Positions 10,801-21,600 of a DNA stretch of 64,000 nucleotides are shown here, in pieces; the stretch's first letter is position 1; each line of letters opens with the position of its first letter. Below the pieces are notes generated by a model that was not told the DNA's origin, did no database searches, and saw only the letters and a program-made list of their open reading frames with translations. Made by a program: the position numbers and the translations under genes. This stretch comes from Bedellia somnulentella (taxonomy: Eukaryota; Arthropoda; Insecta; Lepidoptera; Bedelliidae). The stretch spans positions 1,116,001 to 1,180,000 of the forward strand of contig OY755171.1 of the NCBI GenBank assembly GCA_963576735.1. The letters are read 5' to 3'.

Positions 10801-13800
10801 GGACTATCGATTGCAACGCACGATCCTGCTAAACCTCTCTAGTTCATAGGTTTATAATGATAACAAATTAATTTGAATTAATTTTTAGCTTTTAATTTGT
10901 TAAACATCTTATCGTATAATTAGAATGTTTTTGTTTATGAAAACCTCATGTGGGGATGATTTCTAATAAATTTCGCACTAGAAGCCACTTGACACTATAG
11001 CTCAATTGGCAAAGCTACCGGGGCGTATACCCGGAGGTCGTGTGTTCGATCCCCGCTGGTATCGAAATTTTTCTTTCCTTTATTTATTAGTTTATTGTGT
11101 TTCATAGTGTATGCGGCACAGCACAACACGCAGTATGTTTCGGCCTCATCGGCGCGACAGCCGCGGCTTCCTCCCACCGCTGTCATGTATGTGATAGCGG
11201 AGAACTATCGGGACTGACTGAGCGGCAGAGAGAGGTGAGATTATTATAAAGTTCCAATTTCGTATACTAGGCTTCCTCCCACCGCTATCATGTATGTGAT
11301 AGCGGAGAACTATCGGGACTGACTGAGCGGCAGAGAGAGGTGAGATTATTATAAAGTTCCAATTTCGTATACTAGGCTTCCTCCCACCGCTATCATGTAT
11401 GTGATAGCGGAGAACTATCGGGACTGACTGAGCGGCAGAGAGAGGTGAGATTATTATAAAGTTCCAATTTCGTATACTAGGCTTCCTCCCACCGCTATCA
11501 TGTATGTGATAGCGGAGAACTATCGGGACTGACTGAGCGGCAGAGAGAGGTGAGATTATTATAAAGTTCCAATTTCGTATACTAGGCTTCCTCCCACCGC
11601 TATCATGTATGTGATAGCTGAGAACTATCGGGACTGACTGAGTGGCAGAGAGAGGTGAGATTATTATAAAGTTCCAATTTCGTATACTAGGCTTCCTCCA
11701 ACCGCTATCATGTATGTGATAGCTGAGAACTATCGGGACTGACTGAGCGGCAGAGAGAGGTGAGATTATTATAAAGTTCCAATTTCGTATACTAGGCTTC
11801 CTCTCACCGCTATCATGTATGTGATAGCTGAGAACTATCGGGACTGACTGAGCGGCAGAGAGAGGTGAAATTATTATAACATATAATAAACATAACATAA
11901 AAGTTCACAATATCCCCGAAGGGGTTGGCAGAGGTACTAATACTTCTGAACATCACGTGACTTTGTCACCTGGTGTTCAGAGTACCCACGTTTTGCATGG
12001 ACAAGTGTACTCACTTGATAGGTTGTCACTATCACCGTTTTGTACGCATACGCTGTCACATGACTTAGTACAACTCAGTCATGTGGGTTTCCTCACGATG
12101 TTTTTCCTCACCGTTAACAACCTTTATAAATTAACCACACATATGTCTTTAGAAAAGACAAATTGGTGTAGGCCCGACCCGGGATTGGAACACTAGTCGT
12201 TTGCACGATAACCGGTGTTCTACCCATTGATCTATCACGTCGTTATATCAGATTATTAAAAAGTTCGAAATTCACGTACTAGGATTTCTCTTACCGCTGT
12301 CATATATGTGATAGCGGAGAACTCACTGGACTGACTGCGGGGCAGAGAGAGGTGTAATTTAAATCTTTTTGTTCATGAAAACCTCATGTGGGGATTATTA
12401 CTAATAAATTAATAATTTAAGAATAAATAATTTTCTTCCCTTTATTTATTCTTAATTTATCAGAGAGAGGTGTGTTAGTAAAAAGTTCCAATTTCATATA
12501 ACATAACATATACTTACGCCTATAAATCCCAAAAAGAGCCAGCTTAGAATGTCACTACCCCTTTCTACCCATGGGGGTAGTAAAAGGCGATTATGGGTAT
12601 GGGGCTTTTTAGGCTCCGGCTACCCGTTTTTGGGTGATATTGCCGTGACTAAATGTATGAATGTATGTTGAATAAGTCTTAGTGATTGTCATATAAAAAA
12701 CCCTTAATAGATACAATATTTTATTGATATCCCCCAGAGTCTTTGCGTATATCGTCGCACCCTAGACTGGTGTACCTCACTAGGCAGCATCGCCGGAATG
12801 GACTTAGTTCGTCGATACAACATCTCCGAACTGAACGCTTACAAACTTATGAAGCTGCTTGCTTTACATAAGGTGATACAACTGGATTCCGAAATTGAGT
12901 AAGTTTATTGGATACTTTGCCATGTAGTGCCAGCTTAGAATGTCGCTACCCCTTTCTACCCACGGGTTTCGTAAGAGGCGACTAAGGGTATTGAGGCTTT
13001 TTATTGGATTTTTGGGCGATGCGGTTGGAGACCCATCACCAAAAACCTTTATTTTTACCAACTTTTCCCCACTCAACTTCCAAAAGTAGCTGAGGAATTT
13101 ATAACTCCTTAGTTCTGGCTACCCCTTCTAGGGAAATATAGCCGTGAGAATATGTATGTATATTGGATACTTTATTGACGACTAGATGAGCCGACAGACT
13201 CAAACTGTCAAATTTCAAATTTGGTTGTGAAAAAAATTGGGCTTTACTCTTAGTTCGATCAGGCGTGATTATTTTAGTGGTCAAATTTTTATGGCACGAA
13301 ATAGTATATTTCATTACAAGTGCGGAACGGCTGTCATTGCAAAGAGTTCCGACAAATGACAACCCGAGCCAAAGCCGAGGGTTGACAGACGAAACGAGTT
13401 CTAATTAAAGTTATAATTCACATAGACTTTTTGACTTTTCCGGTAAAATGTTCTCCGAAGCATTTTTTGCAATCATACCGCGTTCCGGTGGAGTTAATTC
13501 AAACAAAGTAGGGTCAAAAAAACTAAAAATTACTCATTTTGTGCACGAACAACTAAAATTGCAAAGAAAATTTCTGGAAAATGGCGGCAACCGTAGACCA
13601 TAGAGAAAATAGACTTTAAGCAGAGATATTTTTTCACCCATTCTGGTGGATAAAGGAGACTATAAAAAGATTCTACAATAGAATCTTTTTATTGATATGA
13701 AATGAAAATGAAATGAAGTGACATGAAATGAAACCTAACCTAACTCATTCAATCAAATCATTAAATCTGATATTGAAACAAATTAGTAGCTTTTTTTTAG

Positions 13801-15225
13801 AAATATATCTACGTATTTGCATGAAACATAAATACTACTTTGTTTTTTTTTAAACTCCATGGTTGGTTTTCTTTATAATATACATTATTTTGACAGTTGG
13901 GAAAGAAAACTCACTAGTGCGGGAATGGCAAAAAAAAGCACGAGTGTGTACTATAATAGTGTGTAATAGCCCACATCCCAAACGATATACGTCCCTGCAA
14001 TGCGCCACTTTTTGAGCAACTATTTTAAAAAGTATTCTATTTGTTAATTTGGGTCATTATCAAGCATTCTGCCAAATTTCATTCATATACATTATGTACT
14101 TAAGGAGCCTTTTCACCTCAAACACACAAACATCCAAACATCTAAACTTTCACATTTATATTATAATAATAAGATAACAGTTTTCCGCAGTGGAAAATGT
14201 CGCGTTTTGTAAGCGAGAGTGTAGTAGTGATAGAGTGCCATGATCAATAAAGATACCGAAATAAAGACAGCAGTAACATAACATATACTCACGGCTATAA
14301 ATCCCTAGAAGGGGTAGCCAGAGCTAAGGAATTAGAAATTCCTCAGCCACTTTTGGAAATGTGAGTAGGGAAAAGATGGTAAAAGTAAAGGTTGTTGGTG
14401 ATGGGTCTCCAACCGCATCGCCCAATAATTCCTTAAAAGCCCCAATACCGTTAGTCGCCTCTTACGTACACCCATCGGTAGAAACGGGGTAGTGCTATTC
14501 TAAGCCGACACTACACGACAATATTTTTTTTATGTCTGTTTTAATGACTTGAAATTTACTTTACAGACATGCATCGGCAAAGTAAACTTTATTAAGGTAG
14601 ACAGCTTTTTAGAATAGTTTTCTATGATGCTCTCATCCTTAATCTCCAGTATCTAATGTCAAAGTTTCTTTGCCAATTGTGTGTTTCTGTTTATGATGAA
14701 GATTATACTGATGTGATTTTGACAATGCTGCAGATGTTGTCCTTTTTTGTATGAGAAAATTGTGTAAACTTTCTAAATCACTAATATCGTTTTTCTAGCC
14801 TAACAACGCCAAGAAAAATAAACAGAGAAATGCTAAACCACGAAATAAGTCAGAATTTCAAAACATCCGAAGAAACGGACTTAGCTGACCGTCTTTTAGC
14901 CGAAACTTTCGCGTCTCAAGAAAGTGTTCATGATCCAGTAGGAGAAGTTCTTAGTCCGCTTGAAAAAGTCTCTTTGCATAACGCGAATAAACTCGGCAGA
15001 ATTGTTGAAAACGTTACAATGGAGACTAATAATGATGATGATACTTTAAGACAGTACAGAGAAGCTGTTTTGGCGTCTGGAGGTATCAATGAAGATATAC
15101 CAATGGTTAAAGATATAGTGGGAATTGAGCCGATTGTTGGTAAAAGGAAAATTGATGAAACAGAGGGCGTCGGGAAAAGATTGCGATCTGGCAATGCGAC
15201 TAAAAGAGTTAAGAGGAATAAATAA
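4841..15225 (+). CDS. HORMA-domain meiotic chromosome-axis protein (HORMAD/Hop1 type), 8 exons found
   Basis: Coding exons: 4841-4876, 4980-5240, 7058-7331, 8045-8217, 8823-8874, 9852-9954, 12740-12898 (or from 12738) and 14799-15225. All junctions are GT-AG and the phases join without a shift, giving 494 aa if no exon is missing. The HORMA domain covers exons 2-4: SSMTFMKQLTVVAISVIAYL, then LIEYHIFEYSY, MNIHSKS, and the safety-belt-like APEGYQAPGYQ. Exon 6 starts a zinc-finger-like region (LKCPCKKYEDVG...VLVTC). Exon 7 (RRTLDWCTSLGSIAG...) looks like the winged-helix part that follows the PHD finger in Hop1-type proteins. The end is very basic (KRLRSGNATKRVKRNK), which fits a nuclear signal or the C-terminal closure motif known in this family. 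Such proteins coat meiotic chromosome axes and control crossing-over and synapsis checkpoints. The second half of the zinc finger is not in any exon found; a small phase 2-2 exon between 9955 and 12739 may be missing. The family call is firm; the exact exon 7 acceptor is uncertain. Confidence 0.88.
5338..5625 (-). repeat. Family B SINE-like copy (diverged) in HORMA intron 2
   Basis: It contains catacatgttcatttactcatgg, tagccagattttcagagct, gatgagtctccaaccgcatcg and the gttagtcgcctcttacgacatccg end. It is more diverged than the other copies and has internal insertions. Confidence 0.65.
5783..6003 (-). mobile_element. RTE-type LINE 3' end fragment
   Basis: The 3'-terminal 220 bp of the LINE family best seen at 18656-19250: tattctcacgccgttagttcccattggggtaggcagagactatcgatcgcc, down to the segment encoding the [12 protein letters not shown] region on the minus strand. 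It is 5'-truncated, as is usual for LINE copies. Confidence 0.75.
6325..6570 (-). repeat. Family B SINE-like copy
   Basis: A nearly full-length minus-oriented copy, from catacatacatgtactcacgg to ctaagccgacactacac, lying in HORMA intron 2. Confidence 0.85.
6610..6842 (+). repeat. Family B SINE-like copy (diverged)
   Basis: A plus-oriented diverged copy (cggcttagagtgtcactactcc ... tatagtcgtgaggatatgaatg). It faces the minus copy just upstream, so the two form a loose inverted pair. Confidence 0.65.
7640..7811 (+). repeat. Family B SINE-like copy, 3' part missing
   Basis: It has the tgctgtgtagtgtcggcttag head and the gcgatgtggttggagacccg core, and stops at aacttccaaaaat. There it abuts a minus-oriented copy. 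Confidence 0.75.
7812..7985 (-). repeat. Family B SINE-like copy, partial
   Basis: It runs from ataaatccctagaagggttagcc to cttagtcgcctgtta. It ends about 60 bp before HORMA exon 4 (8045), so it lies in the region that would hold the branch point. Confidence 0.75.
8332..8545 (-). repeat. Family B SINE-like copy (diverged)
   Basis: It has the catacatacgtatgtatatatgctcac tail and the gacgggctccaaccgcctcgccc core, and ends in gcctcttacgacacccgtg. Confidence 0.7.
8599..8774 (+). repeat. Family C repeat
   Basis: The unit runs from tgggagtcatgttagagcgcacac to ctttgctgtttccaca. Three further copies in the window (10575, 19364, 53262) share the central cactactgcggactcactcgc block. The ends are short inverted repeats (GTGGGA / TCCCAC), so a MITE-like element is possible; no target duplication is certain. 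Confidence 0.65.
9263..9512 (+). repeat. Family B SINE-like copy
   Basis: A complete copy from cagtgtagtgtcggcttag to a (tatg)n tail in HORMA intron 5. Confidence 0.85.
10575..10754 (+). repeat. Family C repeat
   Basis: A full copy: gtgggagtgatgtcagagcgc ... gctgtttccacac. It is followed directly by a short minus-oriented RTE LINE 3' fragment (10755-10846). Confidence 0.65.
10755..10846 (-). mobile_element. RTE-type LINE 3' end fragment, short and diverged
   Basis: tacatacttagatttattcccgac, then aagggactatcgattgc and cgatcctgctaaacctctctag, match the last 90 bp of the LINE at 18656-19250. Confidence 0.55.
10911..11098 (+). repeat. Family D element: tRNA-like core between inverted repeats
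   Basis: The left part is gaatgttttt-gtttatgaaaacctcatgtggggat. The core has a D-arm (gctcaattggcaaagc), a strong anticodon-type stem (accgggg-cgtatac-ccgg) and a T-arm (gttcgatccccgc), closed by gacact/ggtatc. The right part is ttctttcctttatttattag. The apparent anticodon loop would read GTA but lacks T33, so I regard it as tRNA-derived and not as a working tRNA gene. Confidence 0.65.
11166..11880. repeat. 105-bp minisatellite, seven tandem units
   Basis: Seven head-to-tail units start at about 11166, 11271, 11376, 11481, 11586, 11691 and 11796. Each is 105 bp, differing from its neighbours by a few substitutions. Each unit holds a hairpin (ccgctatcat-gta-tgtgatagcgg). Because 105 is a multiple of three, the minus strand stays open as a 35-residue repeat; this is a by-product of the period and not evidence of a gene. 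Broken copies continue past an inserted family A SINE at 12283-12360 and 12462-12495, so the original array was longer. Confidence 0.95.
11888..12243 (-). repeat. Family A tRNA-derived SINE inserted in the minisatellite
   Basis: A full-length minus copy: taacataaaagttcac tail, atatccccgaaggggttggcag, cacgtgac and cacatgac blocks, and ending in the tRNA-like head with a B box (gggattggaacac) and A box region (ctacccattgatctat). It separates minisatellite units on its two sides. Confidence 0.85.
12362..12475. repeat. Family D inverted-repeat fragment without core
   Basis: aatctttttgttcatgaaaacctcatgtggggattattactaataaat, followed by a complementary ttcttccctttatttattctt arm. There is no tRNA-like core. 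It interrupts the last degenerate minisatellite unit. Confidence 0.6.
12500..12668. repeat. Composite of two family B ends
   Basis: A minus-oriented tail (acatatacttacgcctataaatccc) runs straight into a plus-oriented head (gccagcttagaatgtcactacc), then a plus tail (gtgactaaatgtatgaatgtatg). The core is missing. It looks like a rearranged or doubly inserted copy. Confidence 0.5.
12919..13160 (+). repeat. Family B SINE-like copy with 13-bp target duplication
   Basis: A 242-bp copy flanked by a perfect direct repeat, tattggatacttt (12906-12918 and 13161-13173). This fixes both ends of the family B unit and shows that it moves by retroposition. It lies just after HORMA exon 7 (ends 12898), within 20 bp of the donor. 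Confidence 0.92.
14275..14520 (-). repeat. Family B SINE-like copy
   Basis: A full-length minus copy in HORMA intron 7, from taacatatactcacggctat to ctaagccgacactacac. Confidence 0.85.
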
Positions 15226-15482
15226 GTTTTGTTTTTTGTGATTTTGTTATGTTTGATTTATAACATGATTGAAGTTTTTTAATTATATTAGTTTTGTTTC
15301 GGAAGTTATTTATGTTATTTTTAAGAGAAGTATTATTGATATTGTTTCTGATGATAATTAATTATTATTTTTTTATTTCTATCGAATGCGTGTTATTTAA
15401 AGATAAATGTGTTGCTGGGAAATTGCTCGTTGCGGAAAATATTTGTGGAATAATTATAAAATTTGTTTTGTAAAAACACAGC

Positions 15483-15488
15483 TTTATT
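15483..15488 (-). terminator. Candidate polyadenylation signal of the sulfatase gene
   Basis: TTTATT on the + strand (AATAAA on the minus strand) lies 134 nt after the sulfatase stop codon and before the end of the convergent HORMA gene. A position match only; no cleavage evidence is available. Confidence 0.45.
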
Positions 15489-15621
15489 ATGATACTCATA
15501 AGTAGGTATTTCTTACCCTCAGTATAATGATTTACAGAACTCTTTCTCACTGTTTCTCAATGCGAATCTACCTGTAGATGGCTTCCTTATTCTAAGCATA
15601 TACTATATTCCAAAAGATACA

Positions 15622-18600
15622 CTAAGCAGGACAAGGGCTAGGCATATTATAATCCATGAAGTTGACATAAACTCTTCCCCAGTATTTGGGGTCTCCTCGC
15701 TGGTCCAAGGGCACATTGCTCGGTGGTACCGCCGTTTTGTTGAAATCTCGGAGGGTTTTCAACATATCTTCCAGGATATCTGGATGACTGAAAGAAAACA
15801 TGGATTTAAAATTTTGAATGCTGCAAATAATACCTATACTTAATTATATGATCCCAAAATAATATTGCAAGAACTATGAAATTAACATTTTCTCAGCCAC
15901 TTTAAAATTGATGAAGGATAAGATACTCAAGGAAAAAACCATTGTTGATGCGTTTGCAAGAGCATTGTCCAACACCCTAACTCTATTCTTATGCAAGTCC
16001 TGGAAGGTGAGATGTGGTACTATTCTAAACCGATAATACACTGTACTTATTTGTGAAAGGATATTAACTTAAATCTTTTTGTTCATGAAAACCTCATGTG
16101 GGGATTATTACTAACAAATAAAGGATAAATAAAGGAAAAAAAATTCGACACAGGTGGGAATCGAACCCGCGACCTCGGGTATACGCCCCCGTAGCTCTGC
16201 CAATTGAGCTACCGTGTCAATGGCTGCTGGCGCGAAATTCTTATATCCTTTATTTCTTTTACACGTTTAAGTAGTGTTTGCGTTTCCTACCTCCAAATTT
16301 TTACTAATTTCGGATTCCCGCCTGTGTCGAAATTTTTCTTTCCTTTATTTATTCTAAGGATATTAACGCTTTTAAATCACTGATCAACCGTGATAGCCCA
16401 GAGGGTAGAACACTCGGTTATCGTGCAAACGACTAGTGTTCAAATCCTGGGTCGGGCCTACACCAATTTGTCTTTTCTAAAGTCATATGTGTGGTTAATT
16501 TATCATGGTTGTTAACGGTGAGGGAAAACATCGTGAGGAAACCCACATGGCTGAGTTGTACTTAGTCATGTGACAGTGTATTCATACAAAACGGCGATAG
16601 GCCTGCCCCCCATCACGTGAGTAGTAATATCCATGCAAAACGTGGGTACTCTGAACACCAGGTGACAAAGTCACGTGATGTTCAGAAGTATTAGTACCTC
16701 TGCCAACCCCTTCGGGGATATTCGGCGTGAACGTTTATGTTATATGTTATGTAAATCACTGAGTCCCAGCAAAGTTTAAGTTACGCGTCCTTATCATTAT
16801 TAACCTTAAAAATAATACGGTAGATTTCAGTTTAATAAAATAACTCACACAGTCGCCAAGTTATTCTTCTCGCAAGGATCCTCTGCGATGTTGAACAGAC
16901 AGGGCGACACTAACGGGAAACATGGCACTATTTGTGAGTCGCTGCAGTTGATAGTAGCTTGCTTTCTGAAAAGTTATTACTTTAGTTAGTTTGAGTATAT
17001 GGTTTGCTGTGAGTAGATCTGTGTGCTATAGCACTCTTAGAGTCTTTGTGAAGGTGACGAACGATGCAACTAAGGGTATGGGGCTTCAACTACTTCATAG
17101 GTGAATGGGACTAAATATTTTTATTCTTTGTTACATTACTTGAGGTTTACTGTTTAATCACTCAGCCAAACCTCACTCGCACGAGACGAAAATTCGGATT
17201 TTGACAAGTGTTGATTCGGATTTGAGTTTTCATCGACTGGCAAGCGCCATAACTATTATAGTTCCAGTAATTTTCGTATAACCTTCGCAGCGGAAGTGTG
17301 ACGCGAATACCATTTTACCAACAGTTAGAAGAGGTATGGACGAAATTGTCGTTGTCGGTTTGCAAAGTAGACCTTCTAATATCTCATATCATATCATCGA
17401 GTTGAGTTGTTTTTACCAGTGCAGTGCAGTAACTTTGCGACTCCCTTTTTTAACGATGAATGATAAATATGAATTCTCAGCCTAACTTTATGGCCAATTT
17501 TATGAAATAACCTACTGTACATCAGCAATCACATGTTTTCGTACACTCAGACATACCTCATTTCAACCATAGTGTTAGCATCAGGCAAGTATGGGTCCAG
17601 AGCTAATCCTGCCAATGACTTTCCAACTTTGACGACATCGTACAGTTCCGAGTTAGCAGCTGGCCCGTACCAGCTATCTTGCGTGCCCTTATAGTTTGTA
17701 CCTGAAATGTTATGAATACAATGTTCAATTTGTATACCCTGTACTGACTCTGTATCAAGAAATGAGAGCCTAACCATTCTTTATTAATCTATTGAGTTTT
17801 TCGCGTTTGCAGGTTTTATGTAGTTCGGCACTGGGTTAAAAGCAGTGTCAGTGGGTTCCAAAATAACTATGCTTATATATGCATGGTGCATGATTAGCTC
17901 GTTTGATCAATATCTGACTTACTGCTATTTTGAGTTAAAGAAAATTCCTTTGCCAATAAAGTTAATTTAGTACTGAAAGTAATATCTGAAGAACAACAGC
18001 GATGAAATGTTCAGTAATGTTACGTATTCTACGTCAAAAATGAATTCCAATGTCCACCAGTTGACCAACTCTAAGTTTATCCCAGTGCTCAGGTAACTCT
18101 CTCGTAAAAATTTCAGGTTTAAGTGGTTAAGGTATTTTTGTTATATAGAGTACCTTGATGCACCTTCCACTGGCCAACAGTGAGGGATGCGCTGCCCCAT
18201 ATATCATCGATATTGTGTAATATAGTAGTTCTCGGGCTCGGCAGGTCTTTGCTGAGCGACGGCCACAGGTCCACACCGTCTATCGAGTGGAACTCACTGG
18301 AATTTATAAAATATATTGCTAGTCATAACGAGACGAAAATTGTTAATCCAATACAAATACAGGATAGAAGTTTTTAGATGTAGTCTGTCTATTCCATTAT
18401 GACCAATAAGCAAATCAAAGCGATAATAATATTTCATCGAATTATATGTAATTGAAGCATATATAAATAGATGTTTTATAATAGATCGGCAGATAAGATC
18501 CTAGCATAACTCAAGAGCTTTGGCTACATTTAACAGTCTTTTCGTGCTGCCCTTTAATTCTTCATTCTTCGAACACATGCCTTCTTGACCACATTTTTTA

Positions 18601-21600
18601 ATTGATCTAGATTTGTATTGTATTGTTGCTCTCTATTGCCCTAACATACACATATTATACATACATACATATACTCACGCCATTAGTTCCCATTGGGGTA
18701 GGCAGAGACTATTGATCGCCACTTCGCACGATCCTGACAAACCTCTCTAGCTTCGTTTACATCCATCAATCTTTTCATACATGCTCTTTTATTCTTCATA
18801 CTTCGGACGCCAGCCTTTTTGAGCACACTCTCAATTTGGTCCAAGTGTGTTCTCCGTGGTCGTCCTCTACTAACATTACCATCCACACTAGCTCTATAGA
18901 TCCCTTTTACCAATTTTCTATCATCCATCCTCTCTATGTGCCCAAACCACCTCAACATTCCTTTTTCTATCTTTCTTACAATATCATCTTTCACACCACA
19001 CTTTTCACGAATAACACTATTTCTCACTCGGTCACACAATCTAACATTACAAATTTTTCTGAGGGACCTCATCTCTACTGCATTCACTCTGCTCTCATGC
19101 TTCTTCTGCCACACCCAACATTCGCTTCCATACATAAGCGTAGGAACAAGAACAGCATCATGCACAGCCATTCGGGCCTTTTCAGACACCGATTGACAGG
19201 TCATTAGGCTATTCATTGCTCCATTTACCGCATTACCCTTTTTCACACATATTATCTACTAGAAGAAGAGATATGAGCGAGAAAGCGAAACATTCTGGTG
19301 GTCTCCGCCCTGTTTAACTAAGCCGAATTCTGTTCTACCCCGTTACTTGGTACGTTTAATATGAGGCTGTGGGAGTACTGTTAGAGCGCACACTACTGCA
19401 GACTCATTCGCACATAGCAGCGTCTCATATTCCTACATCGCGGTATGTAAGTGTTTTACGAGATAAGCGTAAATAAAAATTATAAGTTTGTACATAGCAG
19501 GATGTTCTGGCCAGTATATCTTTGCTGTTCCCACAGGCTTTTTTTCAGGCTAATTTTAGTTCACCTGCTATTGCCTCCAGCAGCAGTGTACAGAGTCGGT
19601 AACCAATCGGAGATATGCATTCTCTGCGTTGCTATCCTAGATCTCTTCTCTATATGAGGACTCCACAGTAAAGCCGCGCCTCTGACGCCTCCTTCCCATA
19701 ATGTATTTTTTTGCTGGAAACATAAAACGAAATTTCATAGCCCAATTTTGTAAACAAAAATATTTCAGGATTTTGAAGCATTAATTTATCTCTGTCCTTT
19801 GACTCGGTTAATGTGAATATGAACATAAATGTTAATTGTTTTTTTTAATATATACACGTACATATTGTGGTGTGCTTAATGGGAGGATGGATTTTTTTTT
19901 ATGATACAGACTAATATACAGTGAAAAATCTATAAAAATAATTAGTCAGCTTCAACTTATTTATAGAACCTAATATGTTGGCGAAAAGGATTTTGCTAGC
20001 GTGCAAAATACAGCAACTTAGCAAAATTTTAGAAAGAGAAATGAAATAAAGTCGACCTACAATCCAGCGATGAGATAAGTATTTCAGGATAAAATGCTTG
20101 ACCATAATGTAACTAAAACAAATCTAAAATTTATAGTATCGTGGTATGGGATCGGTCGCAGTCGAGGGAATTTCTAGTGAATCGTCCATATCTCACACGA
20201 CGAGGGTCTCGTAAAAGCCGGAACCGAGGAGAAGCAAGAGAGAGTGAGTATATTAAGTTAGTAGTAGTAAAGTATGTCATACTATCTTAGTCAGTCAAGC
20301 CAAACTATAAGAATCATACCATACGCAGATTTGGTATTTTAATAAAGTTACATACTAACAATAAGTAAAAACTTGAAACTTTTTGCAATAAGACACCAAA
20401 AACAAATTTATTTGCATGTAATTTTTAAAATAAATACGTCTAATAAAATTAACTTAAATACAAGTACAATACTTTCTGCCATGTAGTGCCGGTTTAGAAT
20501 AGCACTACCCCATTTCTTCCGGTGGGTGTACGTAAGAGGCGACTAACGGTATGGGGCTATTAAGGGATTTTTGGGCGATGCGGTTGGACACCCATCACCA
20601 ACAACCTTTATTTTTGCTATCTTTTCCCCACTCAAATTTCCAAAAGTGGCTAAGGAGTTTCAAATTCTTTAGCTCTGGCTACCCCTTCCTGGGATTTATA
20701 GCCGTGAGTATATGTATGTATGTATGTTAAATACAAGTATCAGTACCAACACCTCTCAAAGGGTAGTTAGAGGCATAGTTGTCGTTGAATCCGTTCGCCG
20801 GTCCCCCGTTGTCGGTCGTGAACAAAATGATGGATTGGTCCAATAGTTTTGCGCTTCTCAAACTCTCCACTACTTTGCCGACTGACTCGTCTAACTTGTG
20901 AAGTACGGCTGGAAGAAAATGAGGAATTATTACCACAAAGTTGTTTTGGATTTAAGGCTTTTCAGTAAATGGCGGTGGAAGAGATCCTCAGTAAGGTGTC
21001 ACTTTTTGTATCTTGTCTTCTAAGGCGGTGCAGTTATTTATTCTTAAGCTTTGACTATTTTACGAGTCGCTGTTTAAAAGCTTTACGACTTTGAAGGTTT
21101 CAAGTCTCACGTTTAACTAATCGTGAGTCAGTTTACGTTCAACAAGGATCACAAACTCAAGTGAGTAATGGTTTATTGCGCATGTAATTAAATGTATTAA
21201 ACCCTACCTGCAAATTTCCTCCGCTGATGATGCTCTATGTAGGAAAAGTTGTTCTCCAACTTATAGGAAGCTCTTATTGGGTCCACCGCGTTGCCGCTGT
21301 GCATGGCCGTGTGACCTATCATCAGGAAGAGGGGCGAGGATTTGTCATGCTTGCGAATTATCTGAGAAAAAAATACATTCCTACATATACTCACGCAGTC
21401 AATTCCCATTGGGGTAGGCAATGACTATCGATCGATCGCCACTTCGTACAATCCTGGCACACCTCTCTTGCTTCGTCTACATCCATCAATCGTATATAAA
21501 AATAAATATAGTTTTGATATTGCCTTTTAATTCATTAATTTGACATTAGCGAAGCAATACAAGGGTTCACTTGAAAAACTTTTTAAAATATTATTTACCT

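Noticed and set aside
11146..11898. A 250-residue minus-strand ORF of 35-residue repeats as a repeat protein gene
   Set aside because: It is the translation of the 105-bp minisatellite; the period is a multiple of three so any stop-free frame stays open. No start context, exon or homology supports it.
20141..20335. A possible MITE with ggtatg/cataccat ends in a sulfatase intron
   Set aside because: Inverted ends are short and uncertain and no second copy was noticed in the window.
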